32,465 nucleotides of DNA. Source: Candidatus Peribacter sp. (GTDB lineage Bacteria > Patescibacteriota > Gracilibacteria > Peribacterales > Peribacteraceae). Position numbers and translations under genes: made by a program. The stretch is taken from positions 1-32,465 of the forward strand of contig JAUSKD010000037.1 in assembly GCA_030647195.1 (NCBI GenBank), in the 5' to 3' direction. How positions within the stretch are numbered: the first letter of the stretch is position 1; each line of letters starts with the position of its first letter. Below are positions 15,438 to 23,040 of the stretch, piece after piece. Under the pieces are notes generated by a model. That model saw only the letters and a program-made list of their open reading frames with translations. It did not search any database and was not told where the DNA came from.

Positions 15438-16994
15438 ATGTACAATGTCGTTCCGGATATGGATGGGATGCTCCCGTTCCTCCGGCAAACAAGAATATTC
15501 ATTTTCGCCTGCGCGGTAGTGGTCTTCGCCATACTCGTCGCCTTCGCTCCCAGTCTGAGCCATCCTTTCATGAGCGACGACTACCACGTGCTCGCCGCAC
15601 TTTCGAGCCAGCCCTGGGACCTGCGCTTCTTCTTTACGGGCAACGGCAACTACATGATCCCGGTGACCAAACTCTTTTGGGTCGTGCAGTTCGCTCTTTT
15701 CGGCACGGAGGCACAGGGGTATCACTTGTTCTCACTCCTGCTCCACCTTGCCAATACAGCACTCGTCGCGCTGTTCTTTGCGCGCCTTTTTAAATCAAAG
15801 TGGTCGGGGCTGCTGACGGGTGCATTCTTTGCGCTCTCGGCCAGCCACTGGCGCACCGCCATGTGGATGTCGGCCCAGATGAAGATGCTGGCTGCGTTCT
15901 TCCTCCTGATCGCACTGCTCTCGTTTCTCTCGTTCCTGCGCACGGGGGAGCGGCGGTACCTCATCGCCACCCTGATCGCGCAGATCGGCATGCCGTTTTC
16001 GAGCGCGCTCGGGATCGAGCTGCCGTTTGTCCTGGCGCTGCTCTTCCTCTTTCTCCGGAAGACCGATCAGAAACGCATCCGTGTGCCTGTGCGCCCTATC
16101 TGGCGGACGCTCGGATCCCTGATCGGGATCTGTCTCGTCTACGTCGTTCTGCAGCGGATCCTCTACGCGCATGCCAATGCTTTCCTCCTGAGCGGGCAGG
16201 GGCTGAAGGCAGGGCTCTTGAACCTCCTCATGGCCGGCAGGTGGCTGTTCGCCGGCCTGTTCGAGGGATTCGGGCACTCCATGACGGGCTTCTTCATCGG
16301 CGCGAATCCGGCGATTTTCTCACTGCATGCCGCTGCCGTGCCGGCCTCTGTCCGTTTCATTCCCCTGGGGCTATTGCTCATCCTGTTGCTCCTGCCCAAG
16401 CGTCAGGGATGGTGGAAAATGGCTTTACTCCTCGCGGCGTGGACCGTGCTGCTGTACGCCCCGCCGATTCTGCCCGATCTGTCGCAGGGATTCACCACGG
16501 ATTGGTTTGTGACGCGGGCGCGCTACTTCTACGTGCCGGCGATTCCGGTCGCAGCACTACTCACGCTGCTCCTCACGTTTGTCCGCCTGCCGAAAAAACG
16601 TCCGGTGCGGCGGGCAGCCCTCGTGGTCATACTGGCGCTCTTCGGCGCCGGCGTGCTCCTCGGCAATCTGCGGCACATCGCCGCACTCGAGTCGACCGCC
16701 TCTGATTTCACCAAAGGATTCGCGCGCGCGCGTGATGCGTATGTGCAGGATCTGCGTTCGCTCCTCGGCAACACCTGGGGGACGCGGGTGGTCACCATCA
16801 CCGATGTGCCGCTGGGGCAGACCACCGGATTCGACTATGCCGGACACAACGTACTGCCCTCGCACCTCGCGCAGATCTACCTCTCGCGAGACGAGCGATC
16901 CTCTTTCCGTTTTCTGCCCGGGGGGGTGCCTGCGGATTACGAAGTGACGGGTTTCGGCACGCTCTGGCCGCCCGTGGACGGACGAAGATTTTGA
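15438..16994 (+). CDS. Polytopic membrane protein, PMT/GT39-like glycosyltransferase candidate
   Basis: 518 aa with roughly ten to twelve membrane helices. The first helix (about 19-38) is followed by an external loop with SDDYH (D47 D48), placed like the catalytic acidic pair of lipid-phosphate-sugar glycosyltransferases (PMT, ArnT, GT-C fold). A soluble C-terminal part (from about 410) follows the last helix. In that reading it would transfer sugar from a lipid carrier to an envelope molecule; the assignment rests on topology and the DD loop. Start: ATG 15438, or ATG 15459 with TACAAT 12 bases upstream. Its stop abuts a 9-bp repeat array. Confidence 0.78.
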   Translation: MYNVVPDMDGMLPFLRQTRIFIFACAVVVFAILVAFAPSLSHPFMSDDYHVLAALSSQPWDLRFFFTGNGNYMIPVTKLFWVVQFALFGTEAQGYHLFSLLLHLANTALVALFFARLFKSKWSGLLTGAFFALSASHWRTAMWMSAQMKMLAAFFLLIALLSFLSFLRTGERRYLIATLIAQIGMPFSSALGIELPFVLALLFLFLRKTDQKRIRVPVRPIWRTLGSLIGICLVYVVLQRILYAHANAFLLSGQGLKAGLLNLLMAGRWLFAGLFEGFGHSMTGFFIGANPAIFSLHAAAVPASVRFIPLGLLLILLLLPKRQGWWKMALLLAAWTVLLYAPPILPDLSQGFTTDWFVTRARYFYVPAIPVAALLTLLLTFVRLPKKRPVRRAALVVILALFGAGVLLGNLRHIAALESTASDFTKGFARARDAYVQDLRSLLGNTWGTRVVTITDVPLGQTTGFDYAGHNVLPSHLAQIYLSRDERSSFRFLPGGVPADYEVTGFGTLWPPVDGRRF

Positions 16995-17066
16995 GGTAAG
17001 GGAGGTAGGGAAGGTAAGGAAAGTAAGGAAGGTTAGGTAGGTAAGGAAGGTAAGGAAGGTGATGAA
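16995..17066. repeat. Tandem 9-bp repeat array (GGTAAGGAA), copy 4
   Basis: Eight consecutive 9-bp units starting at the base after the glycosyltransferase stop. Three are exact GGTAAGGAA (17013, 17040, 17049); the others differ by one to three bases, and the last (GGTGATGAA) is the most diverged. It lies in the same direction as the flanking genes. Confidence 0.92.
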
Positions 17067-17136
17067 GAAGGAATTCGAAAATAGTCTTCATGTTGCGTGT
17101 CACTGCGGCTCTGAAATGCGCTATGCTTTCTTCAAC

Positions 17137-17946
17137 ATGGCAGCCCCGTACAAGATTCCGACCCCGAAGCTCCTCTACGTCCACGAGAACCTGCTCCCGC
17201 ACGTGCGGCACCGGTTCGGGATCGATTCGTACGAGTACCAGCTGGCGACGGATTTCATCGCGCACATTGCGGCCGAGAAGAACGTGCGCATGGGCACGCT
17301 GGAAGAGCAGTTGGGTTCACTCTATCTGCAATTCTTTCCGCCGCCCGCAGCGTTTGACGTGACGCTGGGCTTCGGGCGCAAAGGTGAAGTGCTGGCGCGC
17401 CTGCTCAACAGGCGCTGGGGGTGTTTCCCCAATATCCATCGTCTGGATATCACCCGCTACGAGCAAACCGACGGCAGTCATGTGCTCAAGAGCAAATCGG
17501 ATATTTCCATCGAGGAGCAGATCAAAAAAGCGGTCACATCCAAGTCCATCGCCATCGTGGATGACGTGCTCTTTACGGGGTTCACCGCGTTCTCAATCTT
17601 GAACCTGCTGCCGCGCCATGCGTGCGACTGCATCCACCTGTTCTTCACCCGCGGCATGGAGGTGACCAGAAAGAGCCTTGAGGAGAAAGGACACCGCGCA
17701 GCCGTGGGGGTGTGCCTGAAGGGCAAGATCGAGGAGGACGTGAGTACGATCTCTTCCATGAATCTGGTTTCCAAAGGCGCCATCCACACGCCTACGGAAG
17801 GGGATATCTCGTATGCGCAAAGACAGGAATGGGTGGAGGCGTGGTTCCCCGCGCGCACCAAGCGCATCCTCGATCTGGCGCACGCCATCACGGATCTGGT
17901 GAAATCCTTCGAGCCGACGTCGGAGTCGGAAGAGACGATCGTGTAA
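17137..17946 (+). CDS. Phosphoribosyltransferase-fold protein of unknown specificity
   Basis: 269 aa from ATG 17137. The key motif is IAIVDDVLFTGFTAF with D142 D143, matching the PRPP-binding loop (hydrophobic-VDDxxxTG) of type I phosphoribosyltransferases. Upstream DVTLGFGRKGEVLARLLNRR may form the nucleotide-side edge. The N-terminal 80 residues (KLLYVHENLLPHVRHRFGID) and the C-terminus are helical and unassigned. Known uses of the fold are nucleotide salvage and regulation; which applies is not visible. The frame is open back to 17059 across the repeat array, but ATG 17137 has TATGCT nine bases upstream and the protein looks folded only from there. Confidence 0.75.
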   Translation: MAAPYKIPTPKLLYVHENLLPHVRHRFGIDSYEYQLATDFIAHIAAEKNVRMGTLEEQLGSLYLQFFPPPAAFDVTLGFGRKGEVLARLLNRRWGCFPNIHRLDITRYEQTDGSHVLKSKSDISIEEQIKKAVTSKSIAIVDDVLFTGFTAFSILNLLPRHACDCIHLFFTRGMEVTRKSLEEKGHRAAVGVCLKGKIEEDVSTISSMNLVSKGAIHTPTEGDISYAQRQEWVEAWFPARTKRILDLAHAITDLVKSFEPTSESEETIV

Positions 17947-17961
17947 GGATTTCCCTTAGCC

Positions 17962-18041
17962 CGCACCCGCGAAGGAGTGTGTCTGTGTTGTGGATAATAT
18001 TTTGCGAACTAGCAGCAGCCGTTCCTGGCTGCGGCTAATCG
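17962..18041 (+). repeat. REP-type element, left flank of RAYT gene
   Basis: Two hairpin modules: CGCACCC-GCGAA-GGAGTGTG (first stem partly degraded) and, after about 30 bases, GCAGCC-GTTCCT-GGCTGC extended by AGC/GCT. The element is about 80 bp and a near-copy of 18521-18602 in the same orientation. An extra half-module (TTCCGGCTGCGGCTAA) follows at 18043-18058. Confidence 0.8.
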
Positions 18042-18078
18042 TTTCCGGCTGCGGCTAAAAGGTACACGATAATCCGCT

Positions 18079-18513
18079 ATGTCCCAGCGCCACCCGGTTC
18101 TGAATGAAGATGTGCAATTGGTCACAACGGTGACGGCACGACGCATGCCCATTTTCTCCGACCCTGCCAGCGCACGGGAAGCGGTCGAATGCTTGTATCG
18201 TGTACAAGCGCGGCATCCATTTTTCCTCTATGGCTTTGTAATCATGCCGGATCATTGTCATTTTCTTGTACGCGTTCCGGCTCCACAGAAAATTTCCACA
18301 ATAATGAATGTGTTCAAGTCAGGCATGACATTCAATCTCGGCATCCCGCAATTGTGGCAGTCGCGCTATCACATTCGATCCGTGAAGAACATGCCGGAAG
18401 CCTTGAGGTACATTCACACAAATCCCATCAAGGCCGGTCTGTCGGATTCGGTTACGGAATATTTATGGTCATCCGCATCCGGGAAATGGGACATAACGGA
18501 ATGGGGGGATTAA
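18079..18513 (+). CDS. REP-associated tyrosine transposase (RAYT, Y1/IS200-like)
   Basis: A 144-aa Y1 HUH single-strand nuclease. The HUH motif is MPDHCHFLV (H59, H61) and the catalytic tyrosine is probably Y111 in ALRYIHTNPIKAGL. FKSGMTFNLG and LWQSRYHIRSV are typical of the RAYT group. Proteins of this type cut and rejoin REP hairpins and are usually single-copy and domesticated. Here the gene is bracketed by two near-identical REP-type elements, which is the expected substrate arrangement. GATAAT lies five bases before the ATG. At 144 aa the protein is near full length for compact members and shows no frameshift. Confidence 0.92.
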   Translation: MSQRHPVLNEDVQLVTTVTARRMPIFSDPASAREAVECLYRVQARHPFFLYGFVIMPDHCHFLVRVPAPQKISTIMNVFKSGMTFNLGIPQLWQSRYHIRSVKNMPEALRYIHTNPIKAGLSDSVTEYLWSSASGKWDITEWGD

Positions 18514-18520
18514 CCCTTTC

Positions 18521-18602
18521 CGCACCCGCGAAGGGGTGCGTCTATATGTTGTGAATAATATTTTCATTCCCAGCAGCAGCCGTTCCTGGCTGCGGCTAAT
18601 CG
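18521..18602 (+). repeat. REP-type element, right flank of RAYT gene
   Basis: The better-preserved copy. CGCACCC-GCGAA-GGGGTGCG forms a perfect 7-bp stem. Then about 30 bases including ATAATATTTT lead to GCAGCC-GTTCCT-GGCTGC with outer AGC/GCT pairs. It begins seven bases after the transposase stop. Related modules appear at 23041-23085 (first hairpin inverted) and in the 24.4-kb mosaic. Confidence 0.82.
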
Positions 18603-18727
18603 GATATGATATTCCGGATGCGTATGTGTGGCGTTTGTGTCTGCGAATAAAATCGCCACTATTTAAGGAAACAGGGGCGATGCAGCAAGTGCATAGCCCC
18701 CGTATCCCCTCCGGTTTCCCGGAGCAA

Positions 18728-19093
18728 TCACGCGTCGGCGGGCGCGGGTTCGGACTTGCGCAGCACCATGCAGTGATCCTGCGGGACATCATCGATGTGC
18801 AGGACGTACCACAGGATGCGATACCGACCAAGATCGATCGATCGGACAACCGCGAAGAGACCGCCTTCACGCACGGGCGTGAACAGGTCTTCCCAGTTAC
18901 ACTTCTGCTGCAGCCAGGCATCCAGTACCTGATCCATCGTGATCCCGTCCGGGAGCGCGAAGGTGGGAGGCATCTGTGTACCTTTGGGCTTGATGACCGT
19001 CAGACGGACAAAGACCGTCCGACCGTTCTCTTCAATCAGCTCGAGAGTGTGCGGCATGCCGCCCCACTTCAGCGTTTGGGTACGTGTCGCCAT
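18728..19093 (-). CDS. Hypothetical protein (121 aa)
   Basis: Soluble protein reading MATRTQTLKWGGMPHTLELI, with beta-rich segments (RTVFVRLTVI, GLFAVVRSIDLG, RILWYVLHIDD) and a C-terminus ending in EPAPADA. No family recognised and no catalytic pattern. The start is well supported: AGGAG lies seven bases before ATG 19093 on the minus strand, a clear Shine-Dalgarno site. It is transcribed away from the TspO gene group and ends about 125 bases from the REP element. Confidence 0.75.
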   Translation of the reverse strand: MATRTQTLKWGGMPHTLELIEENGRTVFVRLTVIKPKGTQMPPTFALPDGITMDQVLDAWLQQKCNWEDLFTPVREGGLFAVVRSIDLGRYRILWYVLHIDDVPQDHCMVLRKSEPAPADA

Positions 19094-19255
19094 GATGGAC
19101 TCCTGTGAGAGTAGGGAGGGGAACCAGCCCCTCCGACAAATGAACGAAAGGACCAGATGACTCCCTACGAGAGAGGTGGTGTAAAGGAGCGGGAAAGTGA
19201 ACGATGATAGCCCAAAACAGCCATGGGGAAGACGAACTCATCCGAATGTACAGGA

Positions 19256-19660
19256 TCACCGGTTCAACCACGTCACACTGGTCTGCACAATCGTGGCGAA
19301 GCTCACCCACAGCAGGTACGGCACCTGCGCCCAGGCAACCCAGCCGGAGAGGGGAGCGACGGTGCGGATCATCCAGATGAGGGACACGAGCACCACGAGG
19401 ATATCCACGGAAGCGAGATAGTTGTTCTTCATCCCGAATTGAATGGGCGAAAAAGCAAGGTTGGCGACGAGGTTGATCCCGAACGGCAGGAGCACCCACG
19501 GGGACCAGTGGCCCTTGATCACCTTCCAGACCACAAAGCTGAAGGACACGATGATGATGAGGTACAGCACGGACCACACGGGTCCGAAGATCCACGACGG
19601 CGGAGCGAAGAACGGCTTCTTAAGTGTGCTGTACCACAGGGTGGTGTCGGAGGGATTCAT
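19256..19660 (-). CDS. TspO/MBR family membrane protein
   Basis: 134 aa, five membrane helices. It carries the family signature WYSTLKKPFFAPPSWIFGPV near the N-terminus, then GINLVANLAFSPIQFGMKNN and a closing WAQVPYLLWVSFATIV. TspO proteins bind tetrapyrroles and sterol-like ligands and affect stress responses; the ligand here is unknown. Slightly shorter than typical (about 155 aa) but all five helices are present. The start overlaps the stop of the upstream gene by four bases, so the two are translated together. Confidence 0.93.
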   Translation of the reverse strand: MNPSDTTLWYSTLKKPFFAPPSWIFGPVWSVLYLIIIVSFSFVVWKVIKGHWSPWVLLPFGINLVANLAFSPIQFGMKNNYLASVDILVVLVSLIWMIRTVAPLSGWVAWAQVPYLLWVSFATIVQTSVTWLNR

Positions 19661-20001
19661 CGGGAGCGGGTGGAACGGGAGGAGGACTTCAGTATAGCTT
19701 TTATTTCATTCGCCCACTTCTTGCCCGGATCTCCGCCCCACAGGAACCATGCAATCAGTCCGTTGCTGGGGTGATCGGGATTTCCGAAGTCTTTTCCGCG
19801 CTTATCGACCTCGTGCCGCGCGAAGAAGCTGACCATGCGAAGTATTGTACGCCTGCTGAGGGGACGACGGTTCTTTAAATCCCGCGCCCGCGCGACCCCG
19901 ACCATTGTACCGCCGCGCTTCCACGTTCTGCGTAATCGCAAACCCTCAGCCGCGTACCGGGCGACCTCGGCAGGGGGAATGAAGTGAAGCGGGATAGGCA
20001 T
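19657..20001 (-). CDS. Small conserved protein of phage/island-associated type
   Basis: 114 aa from ATG 20001 (MPIPLHFIPPAEVARYAAEG). The pattern LRLRRTWKRGGTMVGVARAR, LSRRTILRMVSFFARHEVD and GLIAWFLWGGDPGKKWANEI recalls short proteins common in phages, prophages and environmental bacteria, whose function is not known to me. Basic, mostly helical, no cysteine. TATCAT on the minus strand (20010-20015) lies eight bases before the ATG; an in-frame GTG at 20004 is possible. Forms an operon with the TspO gene through a four-base overlap. Confidence 0.8.
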   Translation of the reverse strand: MPIPLHFIPPAEVARYAAEGLRLRRTWKRGGTMVGVARARDLKNRRPLSRRTILRMVSFFARHEVDKRGKDFGNPDHPSNGLIAWFLWGGDPGKKWANEIKAILKSSSRSTRSR

Positions 20002-20054
20002 CACGCCCTATGATAGCAAATCGGGACATGCACATCTGCTACTCTGCCCGCACC

Positions 20055-20396
20055 ATGACCAAGGTGGAAACCGATCCTCACAGCCGATACTTCTGCGGAA
20101 CGCGAGAGGCTTTCAACATAGTGAGGGGTACTGCCAAGTGGAGGGACCCTCCCATAGCAGGTGTTCTCGAGAAGATCCGCCGTCGTGTCCTTCTGGGGGG
20201 ATTTCCGGTGAACATGGAGGTCGAACCGCTTCAGTATGATGCTATGGCCGAGAGCGTGCGCGTGCCGAAGCATCCTCTGTCTGCATTGCGCAACGAAAGC
20301 GAGGCAATGTGCTCTGTCCGTCAGCAGATACAGAAGATCATCCGCGCCATGGACCGGGAGCTCAGACAGAAGACCGTTCCGGTCGGGATCAATTGA
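20055..20396 (+). CDS. Hypothetical protein (113 aa)
   Basis: From ATG 20055 (MTKVETDPHSRYFCGTREAF), soluble, with a helical C-terminal half (SEAMCSVRQQIQKIIRAMDR). Not recognised. TACTCT lies nine bases upstream as a -10 candidate. A further start at 20010 is in frame but would overlap the divergent promoter. Its stop codon directly abuts the stop of the facing membrane-protein gene at 20397. Confidence 0.6.
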   Translation: MTKVETDPHSRYFCGTREAFNIVRGTAKWRDPPIAGVLEKIRRRVLLGGFPVNMEVEPLQYDAMAESVRVPKHPLSALRNESEAMCSVRQQIQKIIRAMDRELRQKTVPVGIN

Positions 20397-20780
20397 TTAC
20401 ACCAGCAGCGAGCCGTACAGCATCAGGCCGCCGATGGCGATGGCCACTACCGCAAGCACGGGGCGTGTGCCGGCATCGTCCAGTGCGCGCTGCGACACCC
20501 GGGTGAGCACATGCGGGAACCACGCGGCGGTGATGCCTTTGACCAGCCCCAGCCACGCCACGATGCGGATGAGCCCGGCGGGGTCCGTACCGATCGTATA
20601 GCCCTCTCTGAGCGTCAGAGCCGAGATCACGACGATCACGCCCCCCATGCAGCGCAGGTGCAGCTCGTTTCGCATCATTTCCTGCACGAAGGCGTAGGTC
20701 TTCTCGCTCGCGATGAGGAGGGGCAGAGCAAGTAAAAGCATGAAGATGCCGGTGATTTGAGCGAATGTTTGGAGTTCCAT
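20397..20780 (-). CDS. Small membrane protein (127 aa, four helices)
   Basis: MELQTFAQITGIFMLLLALP opens the first helix; others lie near 45-57, 68-86 and 107-126 (PVLAVVAIAIGGLMLYGSLL). It looks like the small DoxX-sized integral proteins but lacks a motif I can name. TACAAT on the minus strand (20789-20794) is eight bases before the ATG. Convergent with the preceding plus-strand gene with no intergenic space. Confidence 0.78.
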   Translation of the reverse strand: MELQTFAQITGIFMLLLALPLLIASEKTYAFVQEMMRNELHLRCMGGVIVVISALTLREGYTIGTDPAGLIRIVAWLGLVKGITAAWFPHVLTRVSQRALDDAGTRPVLAVVAIAIGGLMLYGSLLV

Positions 20781-20879
20781 GACCCGGCATTGTACTCCAG
20801 GCGGGAAAGACCGTTGACGAGGAAGCTAAAATCCATAGGATACTGAAAGCGGTTCTTTGGCAATATCGCACAGCATCCT

Positions 20880-20937
20880 CTGCTCTTGCGGTCCTCTGAT
20901 GAGGGCCCCGTGCATATGCACGCATTCAGAAGAGCAG
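20880..20937 (+). promoter_or_regulatory. Structured leader upstream of zinc-finger-like gene
   Basis: An outer stem CTGCTCTT (20880-20887)/AAGAGCAG (20930-20937) encloses two small hairpins: CCTC-TGAT-GAGG (20893-20904) and CGTGC-ATAT-GCACG (20909-20922, a perfect 14-bp palindrome). The three-way-junction shape ends about 13 bases before the Shine-Dalgarno site of the next gene. Confidence 0.5.
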
Positions 20938-20960
20938 CACGATGAGAGAGGAGATATCTC

Positions 20961-21215
20961 ATGAGCCCGGTAGTTGCCCGAAGCCACGGCAGCCAGCAGC
21001 AGACCAGCAAGAAGGTCCAATGCAGACAGTGTGGCAAGATGATCAAGGCAAAGAACTTTGATGCGCACGTCACCAAGACGTGCCCCAAGCGCGACCTGCA
21101 GGCCCGCAAGAAGCTTCACGTGAAGCCGCCAGCCAAACCGCAGCCCGCACCCGCCGTCCACGAGTACGTCCCGCCGCGTCGGCCCTCGTACTCGCCGACC
21201 TATCGCTACTACTGA
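20961..21215 (+). CDS. Small C2HC zinc-finger-like protein (84 aa)
   Basis: Starts MSPVVARSHGSQQQTSKKVQ. The core CRQCGKMIKAKNFDAHVTKT plus the following C gives C-x2-C-x12-H-x4-C, a C2H2/C2HC-type zinc knuckle. The remainder is basic and then Pro/Tyr-rich (KPPAKPQPAPAV, RRPSYSPTYRYY), probably disordered. Binding to nucleic acid is plausible from the finger and charge. AGGAG lies seven bases before the ATG, and a structured leader precedes it. A hairpin follows the stop. Confidence 0.8.
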   Translation: MSPVVARSHGSQQQTSKKVQCRQCGKMIKAKNFDAHVTKTCPKRDLQARKKLHVKPPAKPQPAPAVHEYVPPRRPSYSPTYRYY

Positions 21216-21245
21216 CCGGCCACCGATCCATCCCTTTCATCCTTC

Positions 21246-21278
21246 GGGGCCCACTGCGCATTTCAGCCAGTGGGTCCC
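21246..21278. terminator. Hairpin after the zinc-finger-like gene
   Basis: GGGGCCCACTG (21246-21256) pairs with CAGTGGGTCCC (21268-21278) with one wobble, 11-nt loop. An A-rich stretch (AAAACTAAAAAG) follows rather than T, so on the plus strand it is a stem without a U-tract. Confidence 0.5.
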
Positions 21279-21333
21279 AAAACTAAAAAGAGCAGGGGAG
21301 GCTGTGCAAGGGGGGAGTACACTGGGGGTTACT

Positions 21334-21597
21334 ATGAATACTCCAAACCCCCACACCACCGGCCTTGCCTTGGGCGGGCTTCTCGGCTTTATCCATTTGC
21401 TCTGGGCCCTGCTCGTTTTTGCGGGCTTCGCCCAAGCGCTCATGGATTTCGTCTTCAGCATGCACATGCTGACCCCGGTTCTGACGGTCGGGCCTTTCTC
21501 GATTGCACGGGCAGTCGTGCTCATCATCATGACGTTCGTGGTCGGGTACGTCGTGGGCTGGCTCTTCGCCAAGGCGTGGAATATGGCTGCGAAGTGA
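21334..21597 (+). CDS. Small membrane protein (87 aa, two helices)
   Basis: From ATG 21334 (MNTPNPHTTGLALGGLLGFI) with two long hydrophobic segments (about 8-38 and 58-80, RAVVLIIMTFVVGYVVGWLF) joined by a loop FSMHMLTPVLTVGPFS. No enzyme motif. TACACT at 21318-21323 ends ten bases before the ATG. The in-frame ATG 21304 is upstream of that box and therefore disfavoured. Confidence 0.78.
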   Translation: MNTPNPHTTGLALGGLLGFIHLLWALLVFAGFAQALMDFVFSMHMLTPVLTVGPFSIARAVVLIIMTFVVGYVVGWLFAKAWNMAAK

Positions 21598-21607
21598 GGA
21601 AATCACT

Positions 21608-21635
21608 TTGAAGGCTCTACCAAGCCATCTACAGT
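21608..21635 (+). promoter_or_regulatory. Promoter of gene 21642-22097, leaderless geometry
   Basis: TTGAAG (21608-21613), 16-bp spacer, TACAGT (21630-21635), then exactly six bases to ATG 21642. Confidence 0.6.
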
Positions 21636-21641
21636 GATTCC

Positions 21642-22097
21642 ATGAGTGACTTGTTAAGAGAGGACGCCCCACTGAGCGCTGAACAGCGACAAGCCTGCAT
21701 TCAAGCGTTGCCGCCACAATGGCATGATTGCAGGGAAACGTACTGCGCATTCTTTCAGCTTCCGCCACAGCAGGATGCCGGACTGATGATCGATACGCTC
21801 TACGAGCGTCATCTCCTTCGATGGTTCACGGAGCAGCGATTGACAAAAAGGCCGTATGACCTGATCCGACAAACGTTCCTTGGCATTCGGAACAGGCTTG
21901 CGGCAGCATTTGTGAAAGAATTTCAACAACAGGCGGTCACTGCCCTGAAACATGTCCGTGAACGATTGCAGGATTACCCACTCGCCCGTTCCTCAAGGAG
22001 CATTATGAGAATACCTGCGGGAAACAACCTCAACCCCGATCAGGGCAGGCAGCGAAGAAATACCAGACGGGGGAGTAGGCAACGATGGCATCGATGA
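21642..22097 (+). CDS. Hypothetical protein (151 aa)
   Basis: Not recognised. MSDLLREDAPLSAEQRQACI opens a mostly helical, charged protein (RPYDLIRQTFLGIRNRLAAA, FVKEFQQQAVTALKHVRERL) ending in a very basic tail (RQRRNTRRGSRQRWHR). The tail suggests contact with nucleic acid, as inference only. The start is supported by the promoter ending six bases upstream. The last part, from about residue 118, may be unstructured. Confidence 0.7.
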   Translation: MSDLLREDAPLSAEQRQACIQALPPQWHDCRETYCAFFQLPPQQDAGLMIDTLYERHLLRWFTEQRLTKRPYDLIRQTFLGIRNRLAAAFVKEFQQQAVTALKHVRERLQDYPLARSSRSIMRIPAGNNLNPDQGRQRRNTRRGSRQRWHR

Positions 22098-22160
22098 AAT
22101 GCAATGATCTATCGTTCTTTGGTGACTCACAGCCAGTGATCCGCTAGATTCAGCCCCTTT

Positions 22161-23039
22161 ATGGATCTTCGCGAAACGCTCACTTCCGGCCGGATCCTGC
22201 TTGCCGATGGCGGCATGGGCACAGAGCTTGCTAAGGTGAAGCCCGTCAGTCTGCAGGGCAACCTGAGCGCCAACTGCACCCATCCGCTGGATGTCGCCCG
22301 CATCCATCTGCATTACATCCGTGCGGGGAGCCGCGCCATCACGACCAATACCTTCCTCCTGAATGCGCTGACGCCGGCTCAGGAGCGCCAGCAGGTCGAC
22401 CTGGACCGGATGAATAAAACGGGTGTCGCACTGGCGAGGAATATGGCCCGCTCTGATCATTTTGTGCTCGGAGGAATGGGCCCCACCGGCCGGCTCTTCG
22501 GCCTGGACGAGTGCATGACGGATGAAGCGGTTCGCGCCGCGTATCTGGCGCAGGCAAAGAGCCTGACCTCTTCCGGCGACGTGGATGGTCTGATCATCGA
22601 GACCATGACGAGCCTGCGTGAGGCGCTTCTCGCGCTTGAGGCCTGTAAGGAGGTGACGGATAAGCCCGTGATCGCTTCCATGACCTTCTATACCATGAAC
22701 AGGGACATCCGGACGATGAATGGCGAGAGCGCGGCGGAGTGCGCACAGAAACTAGCAGAGAGGGGAGCGGACGCCGTGGGAACCAACTGCAGCACCTTCC
22801 TGATGCACCAGATGGCCGAGGTGGTGGCCCGCATGCGCGCCGTTACTTCGCTGCCGATCATCGCGCAGCCCAACGCCGGCCAGCCGCATGGTGAGGAGGG
22901 GACGTACATCATGACGCCGCAGGAGTTTGCGGAGGGAGTGAAGCTTTGTATCGATGCGGGAGCGACGGTGGTGGGTGGGTGTTGCGGGGCGGGGCCGGAG
23001 TGTATTGGGGAGGTGGCGAAGCGGATCAAACACCATTAG
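22161..23039 (+). CDS. mmuM: Homocysteine S-methyltransferase (MmuM/BHMT-type)
   Basis: A 292-aa zinc enzyme that methylates homocysteine to methionine, using S-methylmethionine, betaine or (as the MetH N-domain) methyltetrahydrofolate. Zinc ligands are C210 in GTNCSTF and C274-C275 in VGGCCGAGPECI. LLADGGMGTEL (N-terminus), GGMGPTG and LIIETMTSLREALLALEACK are conserved barrel strands. The length fits a stand-alone domain; the methyl donor cannot be assigned. TAGATT lies ten bases before the ATG. Its last 60 bases recur in fragments at about 23.1 and 24.4-24.5 kb on either side of the toxin-antitoxin pair. Confidence 0.92.
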   Translation: MDLRETLTSGRILLADGGMGTELAKVKPVSLQGNLSANCTHPLDVARIHLHYIRAGSRAITTNTFLLNALTPAQERQQVDLDRMNKTGVALARNMARSDHFVLGGMGPTGRLFGLDECMTDEAVRAAYLAQAKSLTSSGDVDGLIIETMTSLREALLALEACKEVTDKPVIASMTFYTMNRDIRTMNGESAAECAQKLAERGADAVGTNCSTFLMHQMAEVVARMRAVTSLPIIAQPNAGQPHGEEGTYIMTPQEFAEGVKLCIDAGATVVGGCCGAGPECIGEVAKRIKHH

Positions 23040-23040
23040 C

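Noticed and set aside
17962-18602. CRISPR array
   Set aside because: Only two repeat copies, about 560 bp apart, around a transposase gene; no regular spacers and no cas genes.
20985-21215. Frameshifted copy of a larger zinc-finger gene
   Set aside because: The small frame has its own Shine-Dalgarno site, start and stop; no continuation in other frames.
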